From positions 104,193 to 168,192 of the forward strand of contig CALKGM010000002.1 of NCBI GenBank assembly GCA_938084675.1: DNA of 64,000 bases, given 5' to 3'. Shown in pieces: positions 42,777 through 51,075 of this stretch. Position 1 is the first letter of the stretch. Each line of letters begins with the position of its first letter. The position numbers were made by a program, and so were the translations under genes. Below the pieces are notes generated by a model. It saw only the letters and a list, made by a program, of their open reading frames with translations. It was not told the origin of the DNA and did no database searches. This DNA is from Candidatus Poseidoniaceae archaeon (lineage in GTDB: Archaea; Thermoplasmatota; Poseidoniia; Poseidoniales; Poseidoniaceae).

Positions 42777-43187
42777 ATGGCCGACTTTGATTACGAGTCT
42801 CTCCTTGACCGTGCCCGTGAGAACATCCCTGAGGAAATCTCCAGTCGTTCACGATGGCGATTGCCTGCCCCCCAAATCCTCATTGAGGGTTCGAATACCA
42901 TTTTTCGTAATTTCAACGATGTTGTATCAATGATGGACCGAGACGAAAATCACGTCTATCAGTACATCTTGAACGACCTTGGTACTTCTGGTTCCCGTGA
43001 CGGCCCTCGTGCTCGCTTCAAGGGGCGAATCCCTCCGAAGAGAATCAAGAACACGATTGCAAATTACGTCAACACGTACATCAAGTGCAGCCAATGTTCT
43101 GCCCCAGATACACATTTCATTCGTGAAGACCGTACGACGCTGCTCAAGTGTCAAGCATGCGGTGCAACACGCCCGGTTAAACTGTGA
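42777..43187 (+). CDS. eif2b: Translation initiation factor aIF2 beta
   Basis: 136 residues from the ATG at 42777 (a GTG at 42756 is the first start in the frame). Part of the archaeal eIF2 trimer that delivers initiator tRNA. FDYESLLDRARENIP is the N-terminal helix that binds the gamma subunit; the core contains RWRLPAPQILIEGSNTIFRNF and RARFKGR. The C-terminal zinc ribbon has CSQC and CQAC. Confidence 0.95.
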   Translation: MADFDYESLLDRARENIPEEISSRSRWRLPAPQILIEGSNTIFRNFNDVVSMMDRDENHVYQYILNDLGTSGSRDGPRARFKGRIPPKRIKNTIANYVNTYIKCSQCSAPDTHFIREDRTTLLKCQACGATRPVKL

Positions 43188-43529
43188 TTATTCAGTAAGC
43201 TTGAGCGTGTAGTTCACTTGAACTTCACCGGTTTCCAAATGTTTGAGAACAGCATCAAATGCGCCGTTTGCCTCAAGAGAATACCATGTACCTTCGGGAT
43301 AAATGACGCATGTTGGTCCGAATTCACAATAATCCAGACATCCGGATTTTTGGACCCGAACACCTTTAATTCCTTTATCTCGAACCGATTGCTTGAGTTC
43401 TCGCATCATGTTCAGGCTATCTTTAGCAAGGCAGGATGGTCGTGCAGCCCCTTCAGGGCGTTCATGTCCACAGACGAAGGCGTGTCGGGTGAAACCAGGT
43501 TCCGTTCGTCCCTTTGGATCCTTTGACAT
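43188..43529 (-). CDS. Thioredoxin-like [2Fe-2S] ferredoxin
   Basis: 113 residues from ATG 43529. Fold and motif of thioredoxin-like ferredoxins: FVCGHERPEGAARPSCL with two Cys, and GCLDYCEFGPTCVIYPEGTWY with another pair, supplying four cysteines for one [2Fe-2S] cluster. Soluble; could act in redox or cobalamin-type metabolism, partner unknown. It lies 4 bp after the PCD-like gene. Confidence 0.85.
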   Translation of the reverse strand: MSKDPKGRTEPGFTRHAFVCGHERPEGAARPSCLAKDSLNMMRELKQSVRDKGIKGVRVQKSGCLDYCEFGPTCVIYPEGTWYSLEANGAFDAVLKHLETGEVQVNYTLKLTE

Positions 43530-43533
43530 ATGC

Positions 43534-43785
43534 TCACCTAATTTCGTTAATCGCTTTGGCCAGACTGAGGTCCTTCTCTGTGATGGTCTCCTCATCGTGT
43601 GTCATCAATTCAATGACGACGTAACCCCAGCCAAAATGAATGTCTGCATGGTGTTGGTGTTCCTCACAAAGGTCTGAAATGATATCAACAAAAGATTTCG
43701 CTTGCTGGAAATTCTCAAATGCGAATTCATGCATCAGGCGTCCATCAATTTCCTCCCAGCCCTCTGGAAGGTTCATCTCAATCAT
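43534..43785 (-). CDS. Pterin-4a-carbinolamine dehydratase-like protein
   Basis: 83 residues. FAFENFQQAKSFVDIISDL, then EEHQHHADIHFGWGYVVIEL and THDEETITEKDLSLAKAI match PCD/DCoH; the His-His pair and the later THD are the active-site positions. Classic role: recycle the pterin of aromatic amino acid hydroxylases. No hydroxylase is here, so another pterin or a structural role is possible. Start overlaps the previous stop (ATGA). Confidence 0.88.
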   Translation of the reverse strand: MIEMNLPEGWEEIDGRLMHEFAFENFQQAKSFVDIISDLCEEHQHHADIHFGWGYVVIELMTHDEETITEKDLSLAKAINEIR

Positions 43786-44225
43786 CCCCAGAGGTGTGAA
43801 TCGTCGTTTCCTTTTGTTTGTTTTTCCACCTTTTCGTGAAGGGTTGAGCGACGTTTCATGTCTTCTCGCTCGTAGGCTAACAATTTGTCATCGTCGATGT
43901 ATGCAGGTCGTGTGTGCGCTACAAGTACAATGCGAACGATGACTTCACGGGCCACAAAATGACTTCGCCCATCTTCACCGAGAATCTCCAAACTGGTTTT
44001 GCCACTGGATAGGAGTCTGCCTCGGATGTATGCTTGTTCCGGGTCGCTGAATGCTTGAACGTTCATGTGGACTTCAATGAAATCATCCTTGCGAAGCCCG
44101 TGGCGGCGCTCAAGGAGGTCGCCTGTATGGACGGATGCTAGCCCATCAAGGTCGGGTGAACCGAGGTCCTTCCACATTGGTAGCGCCCATTCTGGTAGTT
44201 CGGTTCCCGTTTTCTTCTTCGCCAT
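43782..44225 (-). CDS. Hypothetical protein in PCD/ferredoxin operon
   Basis: 147 residues from ATG 44225; a TTG at 44237 is possible. The core (GDLLERRHGLRKDDFIEVHMNVQAF..AYIRGRLLSSGKTSLEILGEDGRSHFV) looks beta-rich, like a small barrel, with a helical charged tail. No known family. Stop/start overlap with the PCD-like gene shows a shared operon. Confidence 0.65.
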   Translation of the reverse strand: MAKKKTGTELPEWALPMWKDLGSPDLDGLASVHTGDLLERRHGLRKDDFIEVHMNVQAFSDPEQAYIRGRLLSSGKTSLEILGEDGRSHFVAREVIVRIVLVAHTRPAYIDDDKLLAYEREDMKRRSTLHEKVEKQTKGNDDSHLWG

Positions 44226-44336
44226 ATCATTGGTCAATCGGCGAGCGTACTTGAACCTCCCCTTTCATATCTAAGAGGTCAAATGAACGGGTGACTTCTT
44301 CAAGTGTGGGCCACGGGCATGAATTGAGGGAAGGTC

Positions 44337-45452
44337 ATGAAAGTATCTTGGCGAACGTTAAGCACCGTCTTGTTAGAAGACGAATTGCTTGACAAAGCCT
44401 TCTCCCGAGCAAAGAAAGCCGCCGACCGTGTTGACGACCCTGTCCGTGTGTTTCGGGTGCGGAAGCAGATGACTCGAATGGTTCAGACCGCAGCGGATGT
44501 CATTTCCAATCAATTCATTGAACTTGTGGCTGCTTGGCCATCGCTTGACCAATCACCATTGTTTGACATCGCGATGATCGATGCGTGTGTTGGATGTGAT
44601 GACTATCGTAAGAATCTCGCAGCACTTCAATGGGCAGGAAAACAAGTTTTACGTATCGCCTCACAGAACGCGAAGAAGATCATTCGTACGGGACGAACAG
44701 AATTGATGCACGATGCACGTCGAGAAGCCTACGGACGCATCTCCTCAATCATGCGCCAAGTAAGTTCTTCATTAGTTTGGCTAAGTGAGGCCCGTGAGAC
44801 TCTAAAGCGACTGCCCAAAATCGACCCCATTCTTCCATGTATCGTGGTTTGTGGCGCACCAAACGTCGGTAAGTCTGCCTTCATCTCAGCATTGAGTTCT
44901 GGAAATATGGAAGTCAATCATTATCCATTTACGACCAAGCAAATCCACGTTGGCCATTTTGTACATCGCCGACTTCAATATCAGCTGGTTGACACACCAG
45001 GTTTGTTGGACCGGCCAATGGAGCAACGAAACTACATTGAGATGCAAGCCATTGCGGCTTTGGAGCATGTCGGCTCACTCGTTCTGTTCTTGGTGGATGA
45101 GAGTGAGTCTTGCGGCACTTCATACGAAGAGCAAATGAATTTGTTAGAGGAAGTAGAAACCTTACTCCCAGAAACAGAACTCATGGTGGTGACCTCCAAG
45201 GCTGACCTGCTTGACCCACTTCCCGAAATGTGGGATGAGGTTCAAGCGGCTGAAGAAGATTGGAATGCAAACGGCGGTCAAGGTGAACCCGAACTGCCGT
45301 TTTTGATGGACCCGAAAGGACGGATTACAATGTCTGCTACCGAGTTCGTCGGTATGGACTCTATGCGTCTTGAAATCGTTCGGAAGGTACAAGCAGCCCG
45401 TCCAAACGACCCAATGGCCCTGCCTGAAGGTTGGCACCGCAGCGACCAGTGA
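44337..45452 (+). CDS. NOG1-type GTPase
   Basis: 371 residues. N-terminal helical domain (1-160) that in eukaryotic NOG1 inserts into the ribosome, then a GTPase domain: G1 GAPNVGKSAF, G2 region HYPFTTKQIHVGHF, G3 DTPGLLDRPMEQRN. G4 reads TSKAD, a slight departure from the usual NKxD. Predicted role is large-subunit ribosome assembly. ATG 44337 follows GGGAAGG. It converges on argS without a gap. Confidence 0.93.
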   Translation: MKVSWRTLSTVLLEDELLDKAFSRAKKAADRVDDPVRVFRVRKQMTRMVQTAADVISNQFIELVAAWPSLDQSPLFDIAMIDACVGCDDYRKNLAALQWAGKQVLRIASQNAKKIIRTGRTELMHDARREAYGRISSIMRQVSSSLVWLSEARETLKRLPKIDPILPCIVVCGAPNVGKSAFISALSSGNMEVNHYPFTTKQIHVGHFVHRRLQYQLVDTPGLLDRPMEQRNYIEMQAIAALEHVGSLVLFLVDESESCGTSYEEQMNLLEEVETLLPETELMVVTSKADLLDPLPEMWDEVQAAEEDWNANGGQGEPELPFLMDPKGRITMSATEFVGMDSMRLEIVRKVQAARPNDPMALPEGWHRSDQ

Positions 45453-47216
45453 TCACATTTCTTCAATGGCTACCAGGCCGAGGCCTTCCATTCCATCTTT
45501 CATAATTCCCCGTGCTAATTCGGACACCCAAAGGTAAAATCCGTCCACCTGGCCATCCGTTAGGATGTGGCAGTCTCGGTAAAATGCGTTGTAAGCGTTC
45601 GCAAGATGAAGCATATGTTCTGCAAACAAATGAGGACGGTGGTCATTGACTGCCTTTTCCACACGGTCCTGATGGACTGCAAGTACTCTGAGCAGGGTGA
45701 TTAAGCCGTCTGAAAAGTGTTCTTTGGTTCCAATATCTCCGTTGAGGATGTCTTCAATCGGCCCTACCTCGTTCTGAACTCGCTTTCGAATAGAGCATGC
45801 TCGGGTGTGACTGTACATGATAAACGGTGCTGAACCTGCTTCAAAGGTAAGCGCATCTTCCCAACGGAAGGTGAATCCCTTCTCAGGACTCACCTTGATG
45901 ATGTTAAAGCGAACCGCAGATGTTCCTACTGCTTCAGCAATGGCACTGATCTTCTCTTCGTCGTAGTGCGGACGAAGTTCCCGAACTACAACAGCCGCTT
46001 GTTCTTTTGCTTCCTCAAGTAGGTCGTCCATGAAAACAACGTTACCTCGGCGTGTTGACATCTTCCCCTCGGGGAGTTTGATAAATGAATAAAATACGAC
46101 TTCAGGGCGCTTTTCACCAAGTTCTTCCAATGTCATTCCTACTTGTTTTGCTTGGAGCTTGTGGTCTTCCCCAAGTACGTTGATGAGGTCGCCACCCTGC
46201 GTCCATTTCCACATATGGTAGGCAATGTCACGAGTTGCATAAAGTGAGGAACCGTCCCCTCGTCGGTAGAAGAATTCTGTTTTCCCCTTCAATCCACGTG
46301 CACCGAGGTCAAGGAATTGGGCTCCGTTATCTGCTGTACCGTTGATTTCCAACGTTCCAAGCCGTTCCATCAAACGTTCAACATCGCCATTGGTAACGAA
46401 AATCGACTCCTTGGTGAATCGGTCAAAGTTAATCCCTAGACGTCCTAATGTGGAAAGCATACCTTCCAAAACAGGTTGGTATGCAGCCTGGAACGAAGCG
46501 AGTACGGCTTCATCCCCATTTTCACTCGCATGAACCATGAGTCCAATCTTCTTCTCAATTTCTTCGGCTGCTGTGTCTTCTTGACGAAGTGCTTGTGCAG
46601 CCTGATACCAGCGAACCCGTTCGTGGTCTGCCTTCCCTTTCCAAGTGGGGTTCACAGATTCTCGACCGACCAATTGGGCCTCTACATCTTCTGCCGATAG
46701 ATGTTCTAGAGCCCAAGCAAGAACGGCTACTTGTTTGCCCATGTCATCGACGTAGTACTCCGCAGTGACATTGTTTCCAAACAATCGGTGAAGTCGGACC
46801 AACGTGTCTCCCAAAATGGCATTCCGGGCACGCCCAACGTGGAATGGCCCGTTCGGGTTGGCCGAAGTGTGTTCAATCAATACGCTTCGGTTTGGTGACG
46901 GGTGGGACCCTTGGGTTCCGAATTCCATTAACTGTTCAACGATCCAGGTCGGGTTGGCTCGGATGTTGAGGTAACCGTTTACTCCACTTACTTCTCCAAT
47001 GGCCGGGTGGTCTGCGACATGTTGTGCAAGTTGTTCGGCAATCTCGGCAGGAGCCATTCCTAATCGCTTTGCAAAAGGAAAGCACGGTAATGCAAGGTCA
47101 CCTTGATCCAGTTCACGGGAGGCTTGGAGCATCTTTTCAATAGGCATTTGCTCAACGCCCATGTTGGACAATGCTTCAACGATGAGAGGCTGAACGATTC
47201 TTTTGAGCATCTGCAT
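45453..47216 (-). CDS. argS: Arginyl-tRNA synthetase
   Basis: 587 residues from ATG 47216, 4 bp after prf1. Class I: the HIGH motif is FHVGRARNAILGD after SANPNGP, and the KMSKS-like site is GKMSTRRGNVVFMDDLL. The N-terminal Add1 domain (residues 1-100) and C-terminal DALR-type helical domain are both present. Charges tRNA-Arg. In operon with aRF1. Confidence 0.96.
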   Translation of the reverse strand: MQMLKRIVQPLIVEALSNMGVEQMPIEKMLQASRELDQGDLALPCFPFAKRLGMAPAEIAEQLAQHVADHPAIGEVSGVNGYLNIRANPTWIVEQLMEFGTQGSHPSPNRSVLIEHTSANPNGPFHVGRARNAILGDTLVRLHRLFGNNVTAEYYVDDMGKQVAVLAWALEHLSAEDVEAQLVGRESVNPTWKGKADHERVRWYQAAQALRQEDTAAEEIEKKIGLMVHASENGDEAVLASFQAAYQPVLEGMLSTLGRLGINFDRFTKESIFVTNGDVERLMERLGTLEINGTADNGAQFLDLGARGLKGKTEFFYRRGDGSSLYATRDIAYHMWKWTQGGDLINVLGEDHKLQAKQVGMTLEELGEKRPEVVFYSFIKLPEGKMSTRRGNVVFMDDLLEEAKEQAAVVVRELRPHYDEEKISAIAEAVGTSAVRFNIIKVSPEKGFTFRWEDALTFEAGSAPFIMYSHTRACSIRKRVQNEVGPIEDILNGDIGTKEHFSDGLITLLRVLAVHQDRVEKAVNDHRPHLFAEHMLHLANAYNAFYRDCHILTDGQVDGFYLWVSELARGIMKDGMEGLGLVAIEEM

Positions 47217-47220
47217 GAAA

Positions 47221-48468
47221 TCACATCCAGGGGTAGCGCAATATTGCTGCAAGTCCGCCAAATCCAAGCATCAGTTGAGAGCCTTCTTCAGTATCGGTTG
47301 AGATGATGATGACTTCGGTGTTACTTGCTTCTGCATTTTTGCTCAGTGTGTCAAATACCGAACTTGTTTCAAGCACTCTAATGGCTTCCCCAGATGCTGC
47401 ACACTCTGGACAAGAAATATCATCGCTGGTCTTCTTGACCCGTTGATCCCATTCATGCCTGCATTTTTTGCATTGGACCTTCAAATCCTTTGCTTTCAAG
47501 CCCTCCGAGAACAATAATTTGTCTACTGCACCCTCTTCAAGGGCACGTTTCACCATCATTTCTCCATAGGTTGCCTTCGGGTGTGGACGAATGAGTTCTT
47601 CCAAGAATCGGTTCATGATTTGCCGCTCTGCATCCAATTCAATCTCGCCCATCATTGCTCCAGCATTGTCAACAAGTTCTCGAACTCCTGATTCATTTGA
47701 GTAACCCACGTCAAAATGGGTTTTTGCAATCTTTTTTGCAATTTCATGATGGAAGTATTCGTTCTTTACAACGAAGTCCTTGGTTGCCCCTGGGCCACCG
47801 ATGATGATGGCTTGGATGTTCTCCAAATGAGGAAGCCAATATGAATTGGCGTGTTCGGTTGCCCGTTTGAAAAAGTTGTGCGCAGCTTCCTCAATCAATC
47901 GCTCAAACCGTTGGGCAGATTGACCACCTTGTCGGTGCTTCCCCATGATGTTGGAGACGAGATGTTCTTGGACGTGAATTCTTTTTCCAGATGCAATCCC
48001 ATAGGCTGCTTCCGAGCGGTCAATCACAAACAATCCGTAGGATTTTTTGTCGATGAGCATTTCCTCTAATTGCGTTAATTCAAACTTTGAATCACATCTG
48101 TAACGGAACGAGAGCAAGGGCTCAGGCGGGTCTTCAATCACGACACTAATCATTCTGTTTTTGTTGTTTCCAATGATGATTGAACCGACGAATATGGCGA
48201 TTCCAAATTCGCCTGCATTCTTGTAGCGAGAAAGCGTGGATAAGGCGGATTCAATAGCACCTTGAACGTTCTTCCGCGTTCCTTTTGATTTGATATTTGC
48301 AGCCTGTCCGTGCTCGTTTTGAAGCATTTGACGGGCATCTGATACCTGTCGGTCGGGAGGGATGATCAGGGTGACAAGTTCGGTTCCAAATCCCTTCATT
48401 TCTCGAAGTTCTTCCAATGCGAGTTTGAGTCGGAGGCGTCGCGCTGATTGTTTTGCATCGTCCGCCAC
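47221..48468 (-). CDS. prf1: Peptide chain release factor aRF1
   Basis: 415 residues. Recognises all stop codons and releases the peptide. NIKS motif at 58-61 (AANIKSKGTRKNV) reads the codon, and GGQ at 181-183 (GKHRQGGQSAQRF) triggers hydrolysis. Four cysteines near the C-terminus (QCKKCRHEW, SCPEC) form the archaeal zinc ribbon. The start is GTG 48468, with GGGAGG 8 nt upstream. Confidence 0.97.
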   Translation of the reverse strand: MADDAKQSARRLRLKLALEELREMKGFGTELVTLIIPPDRQVSDARQMLQNEHGQAANIKSKGTRKNVQGAIESALSTLSRYKNAGEFGIAIFVGSIIIGNNKNRMISVVIEDPPEPLLSFRYRCDSKFELTQLEEMLIDKKSYGLFVIDRSEAAYGIASGKRIHVQEHLVSNIMGKHRQGGQSAQRFERLIEEAAHNFFKRATEHANSYWLPHLENIQAIIIGGPGATKDFVVKNEYFHHEIAKKIAKTHFDVGYSNESGVRELVDNAGAMMGEIELDAERQIMNRFLEELIRPHPKATYGEMMVKRALEEGAVDKLLFSEGLKAKDLKVQCKKCRHEWDQRVKKTSDDISCPECAASGEAIRVLETSSVFDTLSKNAEASNTEVIIISTDTEEGSQLMLGFGGLAAILRYPWM

Positions 48469-48595
48469 TTGCTACGCCTCCCATGTGTGGGTCTAGGTTG
48501 GACACTTCAAACCTCGCCTGCCTTTTCCCTCTCCCAAGGATTGACAGGCTTTGACGAGGGATAGGATGAAAGGATGGCCGCGCAGCACAGGAGTC

Positions 48596-49303
48596 ATGAG
48601 CATTCGCCATGTGGTTGCGTTGGGTGGTAGTCTCCTTCGACCTGAAGAAGCCGCTCAACGGGAAACCTGGATGGCGCGTCTTCGGCAACTCGCAGTTCAT
48701 ACGGAAGGTAACGGGCGCAAAATAGCCCTCGTTGTTGGTGGAGGCCTTCCTGCTCGTGAAGGGATTGAACTCGCGTCCTCCATGATTTCATCATCCGACC
48801 GCCTTGATGAAATTGGTATTGCAGCGACCCGGCTCAACGCTACTGTTCTCCAGCAAATACTTGCTGAGATTGGATGTGACGTTGCTCCAACCATCCCTCA
48901 CACCATTGAGGCTGCACGACTTTTGATGGAATCACATCATGTTGTCGTCATGGGCGGTACCGTACCCGGCCATACCACCGACACCGTCGCGGTTCGTTTG
49001 GCGGGGGCGGTTCAAGCTCGCCATTGCATTATCGCTACGAATGTTTCACACGTATATTCCAAAGACCCACGACATCATGACGATGCCGAGGCGTTGACTG
49101 AGATTACACTGGATGAACTCGGCGCGATTACCGGCGTGGGCATTCCACTCAAACCGGGCGCGTCTGCTGTTGTGGACCCCATGGCGGTCCAAGCAGCAAT
49201 GGATTCGGGAATGAATCTGGCGGTACTTGACGGTAGAGATATCGGGCTACTTGACGACGCCCTTGAAGGCAAGCCTTTCGTAGGGACGACCATCAAAGCA
49301 TGA
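48596..49303 (+). CDS. pyrH: Uridylate kinase (archaeal PyrH)
   Basis: 235 residues from ATG 48596, with GGAG upstream. Phosphorylates UMP to UDP. Amino-acid-kinase fold: VVALGGSLL, ALVVGGGLPAREGI, VVMGGTVPGHTTDTVAV, ATNVSHVYSKDPRHHDDA. The GHTTD and VYSKDP motifs are those of archaeal UMP kinases. A small zinc-ribbon protein gene follows 10 bp later. Confidence 0.92.
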   Translation: MSIRHVVALGGSLLRPEEAAQRETWMARLRQLAVHTEGNGRKIALVVGGGLPAREGIELASSMISSSDRLDEIGIAATRLNATVLQQILAEIGCDVAPTIPHTIEAARLLMESHHVVVMGGTVPGHTTDTVAVRLAGAVQARHCIIATNVSHVYSKDPRHHDDAEALTEITLDELGAITGVGIPLKPGASAVVDPMAVQAAMDSGMNLAVLDGRDIGLLDDALEGKPFVGTTIKA

Positions 49304-49313
49304 GGTGAGCGCT

Positions 49314-49592
49314 ATGGTGAATGCAAAGAAAGTGAAGGAAATGGTAGCCAAGAAATCCAACCAGATTGCAGGTTCTCTGTCGAGCAATAAGGTGCAACCT
49401 CACAAGCATTGCCGTATTTGCTTCCAACCCATACCACTTTCTTCCGAGCCGAGGGTATGCAAAGAACAAGAGTGCATTGACAAAAATGCTGCTGATGACA
49501 AAAATCAACGAACGGTAAGAATTTTCATGTTTATTTTCTTTGGGCTCTTTGCAGCGCCCTATTTGATTTCACTCGCCATGCGACTGATGTGA
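49314..49592 (+). CDS. Zn-ribbon membrane protein (COG4068/DUF2116-like)
   Basis: 92 residues from ATG 49314, preceded by GAGGTGAG. A basic N-terminus, then a ribbon made of HCRICFQPIP and VCKEQECIDKN, then one C-terminal helix (IFMFIFFGLFAAPYLISLAM). Matches the archaeal COG4068 family of predicted Zn-ribbon nucleic-acid binders. Cotranscribed with pyrH. Confidence 0.8.
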   Translation: MVNAKKVKEMVAKKSNQIAGSLSSNKVQPHKHCRICFQPIPLSSEPRVCKEQECIDKNAADDKNQRTVRIFMFIFFGLFAAPYLISLAMRLM

Positions 49593-50537
49593 TCAGTCCA
49601 GCCCGAATTCACGGACCAAAAGGTGACGTAGGAATCCACGTGCACTTTGCAACACAAGACCAGTAGCCATCAAGGCCAGTCCAAGTACGCCAATCCAGAC
49701 AGCAGAAATACCGTCTCCAATGACACTGTCGAGTTGAGTTGTGAATCCTTGGGCTGTTTGCATTCCCATTGCAGCCCCTGTTGCCAGGAGTCCGAATCCG
49801 GGAATTCCTAAGACCAGAAGTGGTTTCTTTTGCGAAAGTGAAAGCATGGCCCAAGTGAGGACCGTGAATCCATGAGATACGGCCGTGAAGTTAGAGCCCT
49901 TGGGAACATCGTAGCGAATAATCGTGGGGACTTCAAGAACACGAAGTTGTTTTTCACGTGCGTCCTCTAACATTTCCAAAGATAATTCCATTCCTTCCGA
50001 GTCAAAACGTAAGCGCTCTAGAGCCATTCGGGAGAATGCACGAAATCCGGATTGCGTATCCTTGATGTCAAGGTCGCTTGAAAGGTTAGACGCAGCCGTG
50101 ATGACTTTGATGCCAAGTCTGCGATATGCAGGCATGTCGGTTCCACCGCCACCGTCTACAAATCGAGAACCGATGGTGAAATCAGCTTCTCCACTAAGGA
50201 TGGGGCCGAGCATATTAGGAATATCGTGGGCTTCATGTTGTCCGTCAGAATCCAACAATACCAAAGCGTCGGCGTCCATTTCAAGGGCCTTCATGAACAA
50301 TGTCTTGAGTGCACCACCGTATCCGCGATTGATGCGGTGCCTGACAACAGTCGCACCACATGCTTCTGCGATTCTTGCACTCGCATCAGACGAACCATCG
50401 TCAATGCAGATCACTTTGTCAACATGGCGAAGTGCACGAATTACAACTGAGCCAATGGTCTCTTCCTCGTTGTACATGGGCATGCCCGCAACGACGAAAG
50501 GCCTCTTGGAAGGCTCCGTGTCTGTGATGGTTGTCAC
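49593..50537 (-). CDS. Dolichyl-phosphate glycosyltransferase-like GT2
   Basis: 314 residues. VVAGMPMYNEEETIGSVV, CIDDGSSDASA, the metal-binding LLDSDGQHEAHDI and QSGFRAFSRMAL are GT2 signatures; two C-terminal helices anchor it. Likely transfers a hexose from an NDP-sugar to polyprenyl phosphate for surface glycosylation. The start is GTG 50537: TATATA lies about 26 nt upstream and no Shine-Dalgarno sequence is well placed; the open frame extends to 50585 without similarity. Confidence 0.87.
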   Translation of the reverse strand: MTTITDTEPSKRPFVVAGMPMYNEEETIGSVVIRALRHVDKVICIDDGSSDASARIAEACGATVVRHRINRGYGGALKTLFMKALEMDADALVLLDSDGQHEAHDIPNMLGPILSGEADFTIGSRFVDGGGGTDMPAYRRLGIKVITAASNLSSDLDIKDTQSGFRAFSRMALERLRFDSEGMELSLEMLEDAREKQLRVLEVPTIIRYDVPKGSNFTAVSHGFTVLTWAMLSLSQKKPLLVLGIPGFGLLATGAAMGMQTAQGFTTQLDSVIGDGISAVWIGVLGLALMATGLVLQSARGFLRHLLVREFGLD

Positions 50538-50560
50538 AAATAAAACCCGAATCTCCCTTC

Positions 50561-50566
50561 TATATA
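50561..50566 (-). promoter_or_regulatory. TATA box for leaderless GT2 gene
   Basis: TATATA on the minus strand, centred about 26 nt before GTG 50537. This fits a leaderless transcript starting at or near the GTG. Confidence 0.55.
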
Positions 50567-50698
50567 GGTGTGTTCGTTTTTTCATCCAATCCTTCCTAAA
50601 ATAAGGGTATTGGGCCCGATTGCCGGCCGAAGACGGTCAAAGGGCGCTGACTTCATCTTGATAGATCAAGTAAGAGCGACAAAGGTTCAATGTTCCCC

Positions 50699-50947
50699 TC
50701 AATCCTGTAATTGGGCGATGGTTGTTACCGCACGGTCACCTGACAGCACCTTGTTTAGTGCGGCGATGGATATGACCAGGGGGACATAGGCTTGACCATC
50801 GCTTGTCATGTAAGTGTTGCAGTCAGCAAATGCCGCCGTATTGATGGATACTTTGAGAGCCCCTCCAGCGTTGCTGCGGCGGACATACCCGACCAATACA
50901 TTGGAATCGACCGATTCATCTTCGTTCATGGTTGCGTTTTTCTTCAC
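50699..50947 (-). CDS. Small conserved archaeal protein, 82 aa
   Basis: GTG 50947 is preceded by GGAGGTG at ideal spacing, the best Shine-Dalgarno seen in the window. The protein (VLVGYVRRSNAGGALKVSI, then TSDGQAYVPLVIS and GDRAVTTIAQL) resembles a short family present in methanogens and other euryarchaea, function unknown to me. Probably one compact beta domain. The strong ribosome site suggests high expression. Confidence 0.75.
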   Translation of the reverse strand: MKKNATMNEDESVDSNVLVGYVRRSNAGGALKVSINTAAFADCNTYMTSDGQAYVPLVISIAALNKVLSGDRAVTTIAQLQD

Positions 50948-51047
50948 GTTTTCACCTCCTCCGAGACATCTTCTCAGAGCCATATCGCTGTTCGTTAACG
51001 CTTATCAATGACTTGTAAAAGAGGTACTCAGCATGATACCCATCCCC

Positions 51048-51053
51048 TTATAC
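51048..51053 (+). promoter_or_regulatory. Candidate TATA element for the epimerase gene
   Basis: TTATAC centred 25-26 nt before the ATG at 51076. This favours 51076 over the ATG at 51070 as a leaderless start. Confidence 0.4.
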
Positions 51054-51075
51054 GGACGCCCTCAGTCCTATGGCC

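Noticed and set aside
42890..42905. tRNA T-loop-like GGGTTCGAATACC
   Set aside because: Lies inside the aIF2-beta coding sequence; no acceptor or anticodon arm around it.
49924..50604. 226-residue open frame on the plus strand
   Set aside because: Fully antisense to a clear GT2 gene with all family motifs; Ser-rich translation without similarity.
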